Assembly: GCF_002967765.1 (NCBI RefSeq) | Contig: NZ_PUHY01000010.1 | Span: forward strand, 744,001-808,000 | DNA length: 64,000 nt | Direction: 5' to 3' | Source: Blastopirellula marina | Lineage (GTDB): Bacteria; Planctomycetota; Planctomycetia; Pirellulales; Pirellulaceae | Shown: positions 55,359-64,000 of the stretch, in pieces | Layout: every line of letters begins with the position of its first letter | Position numbering within the stretch: position 1 is the stretch's first letter | Program-made: the position numbers and the translations under genes | Notes under the pieces: model-generated | Database searches by the model: none | The model's input: the letters and a program-made list of their open reading frames with translations, nothing else | Told to the model about the DNA's origin: nothing

Positions 55359-56333
55359 ATGGCTTCCGATGCACGCTTGAAAGAAGACCTTCCCACGCTG
55401 ACCGATCGCATCGTCAGCACCTATCAGAAAATAGGCAAGATCAACCACTTGGGGCACTGCCCACTGCCGAACTATGATGTGGTGATCTCGATTGTGGAAG
55501 ACTTGAAAGAGATCATCTACCCCGGTTACCAGCGGCGTGAAGGCCTGCACATGGGGAACATCACCTACCATGTGGGTGACATCATCGATGGTCTACACGA
55601 TAAACTAACGACGCAAATTGCCCGAGCCCTGCGACATGACGAGCGGGTCAACGGAAAGCAAGATCCTTGCAATCCGATGGAAGAAACCGACTTTGAAGCC
55701 AAAGGCCAGGCCATGGCGATCGAGTTTCTGAATCGCGTGCCGGAACTACGCGAAGTCTTGGCGACCGATGTCCAAGCAGCCTACGACGGCGACCCGGCGT
55801 GCACCAACCTGGATGAAGTCATCTTCTGCTATCCCGGCTTAGAAGCGATCACCGTTTACCGCGTGGCGAATACTTTGTACCGCTTAGGGGTGCCGTTCAT
55901 TCCGCGGATGATGACCGAGTGGGCCCACAAGCAAACCGGCATCGATATTCACCCAGGGGCGACGATTGGTAGCTATTTCTTCATCGACCATGGCACCGGT
56001 GTGGTCATTGGACAAACATGCCAAATCGGTGACCATGTGAAGCTATACCAAGGCGTGACGCTCGGTGCGTTGTCGTTCGATACCGACAACGAAGGAAACA
56101 TTGTCCGTGGTATGAAGCGGCATCCGACCATCGAGGATCATGTGGTGATCTATGCCAATGCTACGGTACTCGGCGGCCGGACCACCGTGGGAAACCACAG
56201 CGTGATCGGATCGAGTGTTTGGTTGACGCGCAGTGTCGATCCCAACACGACCGTGCTGCTGGAAAAACCGCGTCTACGTCTACGTTCGGAAGCGGTCGGT
56301 GAGATTGAAGAAGAAGTCAACTTCCAGATCTAG
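55359..56333 (+). CDS. cysE: Serine O-acetyltransferase (EpsC-like)
   Basis: Protein of 324 aa; acetylates L-serine from acetyl-CoA, the first committed step of cysteine synthesis, in the cytoplasm. An N-terminal helical domain of about 190 residues is followed by left-handed beta-helix hexapeptide repeats: [16 protein letters not shown] (catalytic His/Asp), [10 protein letters not shown] and Y-Q-G-V-T-L-G-A. A short insert (about 248-258) and the R-H-P-T-I-E-D-H segment are typical. The extended N-terminus fits the EpsC/plasmid-type subgroup. The stop overlaps that of the converging YfhO-like gene as CTAG (56330-56333). Confidence 0.92.
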   Translation: MASDARLKEDLPTLTDRIVSTYQKIGKINHLGHCPLPNYDVVISIVEDLKEIIYPGYQRREGLHMGNITYHVGDIIDGLHDKLTTQIARALRHDERVNGKQDPCNPMEETDFEAKGQAMAIEFLNRVPELREVLATDVQAAYDGDPACTNLDEVIFCYPGLEAITVYRVANTLYRLGVPFIPRMMTEWAHKQTGIDIHPGATIGSYFFIDHGTGVVIGQTCQIGDHVKLYQGVTLGALSFDTDNEGNIVRGMKRHPTIEDHVVIYANATVLGGRTTVGNHSVIGSSVWLTRSVDPNTTVLLEKPRLRLRSEAVGEIEEEVNFQI

Positions 56334-58975
56334 CGTTGTCTCGCACTGGGCCAAGATCGCTTCAGCGGAATCACCACCAGCGTAATCAGCAGGACGGCCC
56401 AACTGATTGCGGAAATGATGGCCCCAATCACAAACGATCGGGGCAAATACGTGAGCGTTACCAGAGTATCGCCCGCCTCGACAGGCACAGCCATCATCAC
56501 CCGATTGGCTCGATAAATGGGAACGGCCGTTCGGGCTTGTCCATTACGACCGACAATCTCGCACTGCCAGCCGCGATCGAAGTATTCGCGAAACACCATC
56601 CAACCTGGCTGGCAATCGACAAGCTCGATGATGATCTGTCCGGCTCGCTCGCGTCGATAATTCGTGATCACCAGCGAGCTGGCCGGCACAGGAGGCGCAT
56701 CCAAGCGATCGGCTTGTTCGGCTTCCAGTACGGCCGGATACCCGAAATCTTTGTCCCACGCCATGTGCTGGGAAGAGGGGATGTCTGGCGGAATAACTGG
56801 GCCTACCTGAGGCATGTTGGCTGCCTGGATGGTATCCAAAATTTCTCGTGTCCCTTGCCACATCGCCGCGGAGGAAGCGTCCTCTATTGGATCGTGCCAT
56901 TGAACTTGGTTAAGCCACCATGCTTCTCGAAAAGTACCAAGTCCGACCGGATAGCAGCCGAACATCTTCCTGACGAGTTCACGTTGCTCGTGTGACGTTG
57001 CCGAATTCCATAGTGTTTCATAGTCACGTGGTCGAATGCTCACCACCGCAGGCGAATTCCTCATGGGCTCGAGCATTTGGTAACGCGGGAACGACTCGCG
57101 GCGATCGATCTTCATTCCCTCGATCATCCGATCATCAGAGCCTGTGTTCGCAAACGACTCGGGATAGATGTTTTCATTTCGATCGTAGTAGGAACTGAAG
57201 TAACTTCGGCGATCGTTTAGTGGCACATTCGTTTTCTCAAAACCACCTTGGTGCCATAAAGCTTGTGGCGCCGTGACCAGAATCCAGCGATTACTGATCC
57301 CCAGTTCTGCCCCCACCAGCACGACAATCAAACAGACGGCAACCTGTCGTGGCAGAAAATAAAACGCTGATATTCCCAGCGCGATTGCCGCAGTGGCTTG
57401 TAACATCCCGATCGCCATTTGGGAAAGTCCCGCTGCGGCATCCAAAGGACCGAATAAAGCGTCGTTGGGAACGTCGGGCAGCGAAGCCGCGAACCAAGGC
57501 GAGGCCACCAGAAAGCAACCACCAATCAGCACACCAACAACGGTGGCAATCATCGACCAGCGGAAACCACGGCAAGAAACATGGAAGTGATCGAGTCCGC
57601 GACCAGCGAGGATCGGTACTGCAAACGCGACAAAAATCCACCACTTTGCTGGATAACGAAACCCGGAAAACTTTGGAACTAAGAGATTCATCAGCCAATA
57701 CAGCCCACCAAACGGCGAGCCCACCGGCATCCCCGTTCCGTTCCACCCCACGAGATGACCGACCTCCAAGATGATCCAACCAAGACCATACCACCCCAAA
57801 CTTGCCAGTAAGCCGAACGCGGCGACGCCGATCAACCAGCGATCGACTCGGCGAGCAGATCCTCGAAAGAACGCGGCAGCAGCGAACAGACATACCAGTG
57901 ATCCGAGGAAAACCGATTGAAACCAGATACGTCCATCAGCCGGAATCGCGCGCGTCCAACGCTCGTTACGGGGATACAACTTACCGCGGAAGTTCGCGAC
58001 AAACATCTCCGGCAATACCCAGGGGGCGATGCTGAAGTCGTAACTGTGGCGGGCGTGGCTTCCGTCAGGCGGATCTCCCAGCAACGTATCCCAGGCGATC
58101 TCTTTTCCTTGAATGGCAGTTGCTGCAAGTTCATAAACGCTGCGTGGTTCGTGACTCGTTGCGCGAACACTCCGTGCGGCCCATTCACTACTCGGTAAGA
58201 TTTGTATGGCCGACAAGCTGAAGGCCATGAATGCCGCAGTTCCTAGAGCCCCCATCCGGAACGTTCGCCAACGCAACCAAACGCTCCAGGTGGCTTCTGT
58301 CTTCCAAGGCAGCACAAAGACAACGGCCGCCAGCGAAAGAAGCATCATTGTGTGAAAAGCCAACTGCGGGTCGCCGCCGAGGATCATCATTGCCAAACAA
58401 CTACCCAATCCCATCCCCGGAAGCAAAGCAGGGCGGCGAGCCAGTCTCCATCCGCAAACCATCGCCCACGGCAGCCAAGACGATCCGACCAAAAAAATGA
58501 TGTTTGAGTGATAACTGAGAAGTGGTCCACCAAACGCGTAGGCAACAGCCGCCAAGACGGAAGCGGTTCGCGAACATCCCCATATGCGAGCCGCCACATA
58601 GATACCTGCGTACGCGATGGCGTAATGGATCAGCACATACAACCGAAGGCCGAAATCGAAGCCCAGCGGCGTCACTAGTAGCAGTTTGCCTGGATAAAAG
58701 ACGCTGGGCGTGGCATCCGCAGCTAACGGCACACCGATTCCATCCCAAGGTGACCAGAGGGGAATTTCGCCTGCTTTCCATTGCCGGGTTACTTCATGGA
58801 ATAGCGGATAATAGAAATGCGCTGCGTCGCGGAAGACGAACTGTTCCTGGCGAACAAAGCTACCACCGAAGAAGATTGTGGCGAGAACCACAAACGGCAG
58901 CCAAATCGCCAGCCAAGTTCGGACGCGGTGAAGCGGGGAAGGAGATTCGTAAGATGGACGAGGCTGGCCGTTCAT
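56330..58975 (-). CDS. YfhO-like polytopic membrane protein
   Basis: Protein of 881 aa. A first membrane helix (about 20-40) is followed by an extracytoplasmic loop with [27 protein letters not shown], the signature region of YfhO/GT-C-like proteins, then about ten more helices to residue 560. A soluble domain (about 570-840) follows, with one last helix near 850-870. The family is thought to include lipid-linked sugar glycosyltransferases of the cell envelope (the Bacillus member glycosylates lipoteichoic acid); the donor and acceptor here are unknown. It converges on cysE. The first ATG at 58975 is used. Confidence 0.85.
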   Translation of the reverse strand: MNGQPRPSYESPSPLHRVRTWLAIWLPFVVLATIFFGGSFVRQEQFVFRDAAHFYYPLFHEVTRQWKAGEIPLWSPWDGIGVPLAADATPSVFYPGKLLLVTPLGFDFGLRLYVLIHYAIAYAGIYVAARIWGCSRTASVLAAVAYAFGGPLLSYHSNIIFLVGSSWLPWAMVCGWRLARRPALLPGMGLGSCLAMMILGGDPQLAFHTMMLLSLAAVVFVLPWKTEATWSVWLRWRTFRMGALGTAAFMAFSLSAIQILPSSEWAARSVRATSHEPRSVYELAATAIQGKEIAWDTLLGDPPDGSHARHSYDFSIAPWVLPEMFVANFRGKLYPRNERWTRAIPADGRIWFQSVFLGSLVCLFAAAAFFRGSARRVDRWLIGVAAFGLLASLGWYGLGWIILEVGHLVGWNGTGMPVGSPFGGLYWLMNLLVPKFSGFRYPAKWWIFVAFAVPILAGRGLDHFHVSCRGFRWSMIATVVGVLIGGCFLVASPWFAASLPDVPNDALFGPLDAAAGLSQMAIGMLQATAAIALGISAFYFLPRQVAVCLIVVLVGAELGISNRWILVTAPQALWHQGGFEKTNVPLNDRRSYFSSYYDRNENIYPESFANTGSDDRMIEGMKIDRRESFPRYQMLEPMRNSPAVVSIRPRDYETLWNSATSHEQRELVRKMFGCYPVGLGTFREAWWLNQVQWHDPIEDASSAAMWQGTREILDTIQAANMPQVGPVIPPDIPSSQHMAWDKDFGYPAVLEAEQADRLDAPPVPASSLVITNYRRERAGQIIIELVDCQPGWMVFREYFDRGWQCEIVGRNGQARTAVPIYRANRVMMAVPVEAGDTLVTLTYLPRSFVIGAIISAISWAVLLITLVVIPLKRSWPSARQR

Positions 58976-59038
58976 TCCCCCATGCTAATAACCAAGGATG
59001 TTCTTGGCTACTAATCCGACCAGCATGCGCGGTGAGGC

Positions 59039-59338
59039 TTAGTTGGCGGCTAACAACTGAGCGTATAGGTCTCGCAGTTCATCCTTCAAAAGGTCGCAGC
59101 GAGCCGAGATGACGATGGTCGGCTCGCTATTAGATTCGATCACAGAACGCGTTTCACGGAGCGATGTCAAAACGACATCGTCAAAGTGAATGAGCGACAC
59201 CGGCTCGTTGCCAAGGATGGGGGCAGTCGGATGCATCAAACCAATCTCTTCGGAATGTAGGGATTCTGCCGATTCAGGCGGATCGGCGATGTTGGGACGT
59301 TTGTCGAATTGGGTCGCTGAGTCGTGATTGAATATCAC
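59039..59338 (-). CDS. Short downstream reading frame, probable 3' part of the FHA gene after a frame switch
   Basis: Frame of 99 codons beginning with a GTG inside the end of the FHA gene (overlap 59274-59338). The protein (F-D-K-R-P-N-I-A-D-P-P-E-S-A near the start, L-R-D-L-Y-A-Q-L-L-A-A-N at the end) resembles an acidic linker and a C-terminal helix. In the overlap, this frame has more coding-like codons than the tail of the FHA frame, which turns Arg/Ser-rich. A frameshift joining the two (about 257 aa together) is the simplest reading. Alternatives are a separate small gene from the ATG at 59236, or true overlapping genes. Confidence 0.5.
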   Translation of the reverse strand: MIFNHDSATQFDKRPNIADPPESAESLHSEEIGLMHPTAPILGNEPVSLIHFDDVVLTSLRETRSVIESNSEPTIVISARCDLLKDELRDLYAQLLAAN

Positions 59339-59810
59339 GAAGCAGTCGACGTACGGCCGCGACCCCTTCTTGGCCTTGGCCGTCGGTAGCTACCCACGCG
59401 GCTTTGGTTGCCGGGGTTGGCACCATTTTCGCTGCTTCCGCAGGACGATCAGGCGAAGCAGCGGTTTGATGAAAACGGAATTCATACGGACCACAACGGA
59501 TACGATCGCCATCCTCAAGATGGCTTAACAACGCATCCTCAGCGTTTACAGTAAGCACCGGCTCGGCTGCCAGGCAGCGAAGCTGATAACCACCGTCGGT
59601 ACGCAGGATGTACGCATACAGTTCAGGGAACTGGTCATCTCCCAAGACAAGATCGCATTCGTCACTGGAACCCAACATGAAAACGGAGGACTCGATATGC
59701 CGAATACGGAAACTTGCCTGTCCCCGACTAATCAACAGTTCAGCGCCCCGTCCCCGATTTCGAGAATCCGAACCGTGCGTTGCTGCGTTTTGCGATGAAT
59801 CTCGACCCAT
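59274..59810 (-). CDS. FHA-like domain protein (possibly truncated by a frameshift)
   Basis: Protein of 178 aa. A disordered N-terminus (about 1-22) precedes an FHA-like beta sandwich at about 25-115: F-R-I-R-H-I, F-M-L-G-S-S-D-E-C-D-L-V-L, then L-E-D-G-D-R-I-R-C-G-P-Y-E-F-R-F. The phosphothreonine-contact G-R and S-x-x-H positions of canonical FHA domains are G-S and a Tyr-rich stretch (P-E-L-Y-A-Y-I), so phosphopeptide binding is doubtful. An Ala/Pro linker and a helix R-R-L-L-R-D-I-Q-S-R-L follow before the frame ends in Q-H-R-R-S-A. It lies 268 bp downstream of atpC on the same strand. Confidence 0.7.
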   Translation of the reverse strand: MGRDSSQNAATHGSDSRNRGRGAELLISRGQASFRIRHIESSVFMLGSSDECDLVLGDDQFPELYAYILRTDGGYQLRCLAAEPVLTVNAEDALLSHLEDGDRIRCGPYEFRFHQTAASPDRPAEAAKMVPTPATKAAWVATDGQGQEGVAAVRRLLRDIQSRLSDPIRQTSQHRRSA

Positions 59811-60078
59811 GTCGACTTACCTTGACCAACGATACAAGCTGAGAACCCGTGGGGGAAAGTTCTCGTTACTGCTTGAATTGATCGACAGACACGCGGTGAG
59901 ATTTCGCCACGATTTGACAGGATCGGCGTGGTTTTCCTACGCAGCTTTCCGCCAGTGGCGTTTCGGTAAGATAGACAATCCTGAAGCAGCGGAATTGCCT
60001 GGATCACGCAATACTTGCGATAGCATCGCATTGATGGATGCGATGCTATCAGCCGATGGCAAAAGAATGCCGGCCGAC

Positions 60079-60480
60079 CTATTTGGCGGCTTGCTTAGCG
60101 GTCCGGATCTGCGCCCGAGCCTGCTCGATGTTGCGAGTCTTGATCGCGGCTAATTCTGCAGTCGGCGCGACTGCTTTTGATGCCTCGGCGAGTTGCTTCT
60201 CGGCTTGCTCAAGATTAACTTCGTCGCACGGAATCGCCTTGCCGGTGAGGATGGTAACCTCGTTATTGGCAATTTGGACGAACCCGCCGTCGATGTATAG
60301 CTTCTGAGCTTGTCCGCCAGAAACCAATCTCATTTCGCCGAAACCAAGTCGACCGATGACCGGGGCGTGGTTTTCACCAATCCCCATTTCGCCATCCGCT
60401 AAGGGGAGCGCGATGAAATCAGCCGTTGTTTCCAGAGCGGTCTTCTCGGGAGTGACCACGATGCATTGAATGGAAGGCAC
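60079..60480 (-). CDS. atpC: ATP synthase F1 epsilon subunit
   Basis: Protein of 133 aa from a GTG 2 bases after the atpD stop. The beta-sandwich domain opens I-Q-C-I-V-V-T-P-E-K and has the conserved L-P-L-A-D-G-E-M-G-I-G-E-N-H-A-P and G-G-F-V-Q-I-A-N-N-E-V-T-I. A C-terminal helical hairpin, Ala/Lys-rich, completes the regulatory part. It is part of the central stalk and can inhibit ATP hydrolysis. It is the last gene of the atpAGDC order; the next gene on this strand, the FHA-like one, is 268 bp further. Confidence 0.95.
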   Translation of the reverse strand: MPSIQCIVVTPEKTALETTADFIALPLADGEMGIGENHAPVIGRLGFGEMRLVSGGQAQKLYIDGGFVQIANNEVTILTGKAIPCDEVNLEQAEKQLAEASKAVAPTAELAAIKTRNIEQARAQIRTAKQAAK

Positions 60481-60482
60481 GA

Positions 60483-61961
<1,479 letters not shown>

Positions 61962-62036
61962 CTAATCGTGTTGAAAGGGAAGGTAGTAGATACCTCGGCG
62001 CCTCTCAGCCACGGTTTGTATGGGGACGACGGATAA

Positions 62037-62936
62037 CTACGAGCTCGCGAGAGCTTCGACGCCGCCGATGATTTCCATGATTTCGTTGGTGATCCGGCTC
62101 TGTCGGGCGCGGTTGTATTCGCGTGACAGGAACTTGATCAAATCGTTTGCATTCTCGGTTGCTGCCTTCATCGCGACGCGTCGGGCGATTTGCTCGCAAA
62201 CGGCGGCATCGAGGAAGCATTTAAACAGTTTCACCTTGAAGCTGGTCGGAACGACCTCTTCTAAGATACTTTCGGCCGAAGGAATGAATTCGTACATCGA
62301 CCCTGTCGAAGGCTTCTCAGCGTTCGCACCCTCTTCGGAAGCACCTTCTAAACCGCTCAAGGGGAGCAAAGTCTCGACGGAAGGTTCTTGACGCGAGGTT
62401 GACACGAACTTCATGTAAGCCACGTCCAAACGATCGATTTCCTTCGACTGGAATGCGTCGAGCAGGTCGACCGCGATCGTTTCGACTTCTTCGTAACGAG
62501 GTTTGTCCTCGAAGTTGAAGAACGATTTGTTCGGACTGAGCTTTCGTTGGATACGGAAGATTGAGATCCCCTTCTTGCCGGAGATCCACAATTCGACTTC
62601 GCCGTATTCTTCCTGCAACTCTTTAAGACGTGGGAACGAGGCACGGCAGATGTTACCGTTGTAACCACCGCACAGACCGCGATTGGAAGTCAGCACCAAC
62701 AACACGGCCTTCTTCTTCGATTCCCGCTTCTCCAAAAGGGGATGCTGGAATTCGAGTTCGGTCGCGGTTAGGTCCTTTACAAACTGCGTGATCCGCTGCG
62801 TGAACGCCGTAGCGGCAGAAGCTCGGTCCATGGCCTGCTTGAAGCGGGCCGTGGCGATGAGCTCCATCGTTCGCGTAATCTTCTTGATGTTGCGAACCGA
62901 CTTGCGGCGTTTGTCGAGGGTTCTTGGATTGGCCAT
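62037..62936 (-). CDS. atpG: ATP synthase F1 gamma subunit
   Basis: Protein of 299 aa, slightly longer than the usual 285-290. It forms the rotating coiled coil of the central stalk. The N-terminal helix has L-D-K-R-R-K-S-V-R-N-I-K-K-I-T-R-T-M-E-L; L-T-S-N-R-G-L-C-G-G-Y-N marks the Rossmann-like domain; the C-terminal helix contains M-K-A-A-T-E-N-A-N-D and R-A-R-Q-S-R-I-T-N-E-I-M-E-I. A short insert rich in Glu and Ser is seen around 195-215. It lies 36 bp downstream of atpA. Confidence 0.97.
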   Translation of the reverse strand: MANPRTLDKRRKSVRNIKKITRTMELIATARFKQAMDRASAATAFTQRITQFVKDLTATELEFQHPLLEKRESKKKAVLLVLTSNRGLCGGYNGNICRASFPRLKELQEEYGEVELWISGKKGISIFRIQRKLSPNKSFFNFEDKPRYEEVETIAVDLLDAFQSKEIDRLDVAYMKFVSTSRQEPSVETLLPLSGLEGASEEGANAEKPSTGSMYEFIPSAESILEEVVPTSFKVKLFKCFLDAAVCEQIARRVAMKAATENANDLIKFLSREYNRARQSRITNEIMEIIGGVEALASS

Positions 62937-62972
62937 GTTCTTCGGTGGCTAAAAGGATCGCGGCGAGGGCGA

Positions 62973-64000
62973 TTAAACTTCGGCAGTTTCCGACGGGACG
63001 AAGGTCTTCTGGAATTCGGCAATCGCCGTCTCCATCAGATCGCGAACTTCGTCAGTCAGGTCCTTGGTCTCTTCCAGTTTCTCGCGAATCTGGGCGTACT
63101 TCGCTTTGACGAATTCGAGGTATTCAGCTTCCCACCGAAGAACGTCAACGACCGGCACTTCGTCCAAGTGACCACGGGTACCAGCGTAGATGCTGAGAAC
63201 CTGATCATAGACGTCGAGCGGTTTGTATTGGCCCTGCTTCAGCAGCTCGACCATGCGGTAACCGCGGTCGAGACGACGCTGAGTTGCTTCGTCCAGTTCG
63301 GTACCGAGCTGTGCGAACGCTTCCAATTCACGGAATGCTGCCAAGTCTAAACGAAGACCACCGGCAACCTTCTTCATCGCTTTGATTTGAGCGTTACCAC
63401 CCACGCGAGAAACCGAAATACCGACATTCATAGCAGGGCGAATACCTGCGAAGAACAAGTCAGGCTGCAGATAGATCTGGCCGTCGGTAATCGAAATCAC
63501 GTTGGTTGGAATGTACGCGGACACTTCACCTTCGAGCGTCTCAATGATCGGCAGCGAGGTCAATGAACCAGCACCCAGCTCATCGCTCAGTTTGGCCGAT
63601 CGTTCCAGCAGACGGCTGTGACAGTAGAACACGTCACCTGGGTAAGCTTCACGACCTGGCGGACGACGCATCAGCAGCGACAACTCGCGGTAGGCAGCGG
63701 CTTGCTTCGACAAGTCGTCGTAGACGATCAAAGCGTGCTGGCCGTTGAACATGAAGTACTCGGCCATGGCGGTACCGGCATAGGGTGCCACGTACTGCAG
63801 CGGGGCAGGGACACTCGCCCCAGCCACGATGACCGTGGTGTATTCCATCGCACCGTTACGGCGAAGGATTTCAACCACACCGGCAACCGACGAGTCTTTC
63901 TGACCGACGGCGACGTAAAAACATTTAACGCCGGTGTTCTTTTGATTTAGGATCGCGTCGATCGCGATGGCCGTCTTACCCGTTTTGCGGTCACCAATGA
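62973..64000 (-). CDS. atpA: ATP synthase F1 alpha subunit (partial, 5' end outside window)
   Basis: The C-terminal 341 residues are present; the frame is open to the window edge. The first visible motif is the Walker A region G-D-R-K-T-G-K-T-A at the edge, followed by C-F-Y-V-A-V-G-Q-K, the alpha signature [20 protein letters not shown] and [12 protein letters not shown]. It forms the non-catalytic nucleotide sites of F1. The gene begins the visible part of atpAGDC; atpH, atpF, atpE and atpB would be upstream, outside the window, or elsewhere. Confidence 0.97.
   Translation of the reverse strand, partial: IGDRKTGKTAIAIDAILNQKNTGVKCFYVAVGQKDSSVAGVVEILRRNGAMEYTTVIVAGASVPAPLQYVAPYAGTAMAEYFMFNGQHALIVYDDLSKQAAAYRELSLLMRRPPGREAYPGDVFYCHSRLLERSAKLSDELGAGSLTSLPIIETLEGEVSAYIPTNVISITDGQIYLQPDLFFAGIRPAMNVGISVSRVGGNAQIKAMKKVAGGLRLDLAAFRELEAFAQLGTELDEATQRRLDRGYRMVELLKQGQYKPLDVYDQVLSIYAGTRGHLDEVPVVDVLRWEAEYLEFVKAKYAQIREKLEETKDLTDEVRDLMETAIAEFQKTFVPSETAEV

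Overview
The window looks like chromosomal DNA from a planctomycete, most likely the Pirellulaceae (Blastopirellula/Bremerella/Rhodopirellula-like). The evidence is a DUF1559 pilin-like protein with its transthyretin-like lipoprotein partner, two sulfatases, a DUF1080 protein, a Tat-exported Gfo/Idh/MocA oxidoreductase, a YfhO-like protein, an aroD-aroE fusion, and weak or absent Shine-Dalgarno sites with several likely GTG/TTG starts. I found no tRNA, rRNA, CRISPR array, transposase or phage gene. The region is mostly ordinary housekeeping and accessory chromosome.

Layout. 1-2547 (minus): four tandem paralogous membrane proteins, two of the junctions being ATGA overlaps and the last copy cut by the window edge. 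2625-3494 (minus): exported esterase. 3713-6867 (plus): MoxR/chelatase-like AAA+ ATPase plus VWA protein behind a recognisable sigma70-type promoter. 6872-9567: two unknown proteins, a YjfB-like small protein and a HAD phosphatase. 10044-11608: a near-consensus sigma54 promoter, then the lipoprotein and DUF1559 protein. 11961-14312: large exported protein with a C-terminal esterase domain. 14361-17538: ilvD diverging from DUF1080 and HAD genes. 17684-21886: stand-alone receiver and CheA-like kinase, converging on a PAS histidine kinase. 22016-27263 (minus): xylA, sulfatase, SDR and Gfo/Idh oxidoreductase. 27748-33849: pyk, a small membrane protein, a GltB-like FMN enzyme, a methyltransferase and a second sulfatase. 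33978-39647: comEC, rpsO, pnp. 39736-45148: NtrB/NtrC-like two-component pair split by an exported coiled-coil protein, then mutL. 45241-50135: aroDE fusion, aroK, prepilin peptidase, unknown, OmpA-like lipoprotein. 50364-54994: hisH, hisA, a membrane protein and an EF-G2-like GTPase. 55359-58975: serine acetyltransferase converging on a YfhO-like protein. 59039-64000 (minus): FHA protein, possibly frameshifted, downstream of atpC, atpD, atpG and the 3' part of atpA.

How the genes may work together. Shikimate (aroDE-aroK), histidine (hisH-hisA), branched-chain amino acid (ilvD) and cysteine (cysE) genes give biosynthetic capacity. xylA, pyk and the sulfatase/oxidoreductase group fit growth on sulfated or plant/algal sugars. 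The prepilin peptidase is a candidate processing enzyme for the DUF1559 protein, whose apparent sigma54 promoter suggests control by an NtrC-type activator; one such activator is encoded in this window, but no direct link is shown. The best leads for new biology are the four-copy tandem membrane family, the sigma54-DUF1559 unit, the receptor-less CheA/receiver pair, and the FHA locus with a reading-frame switch. None of these alone proves a new system.
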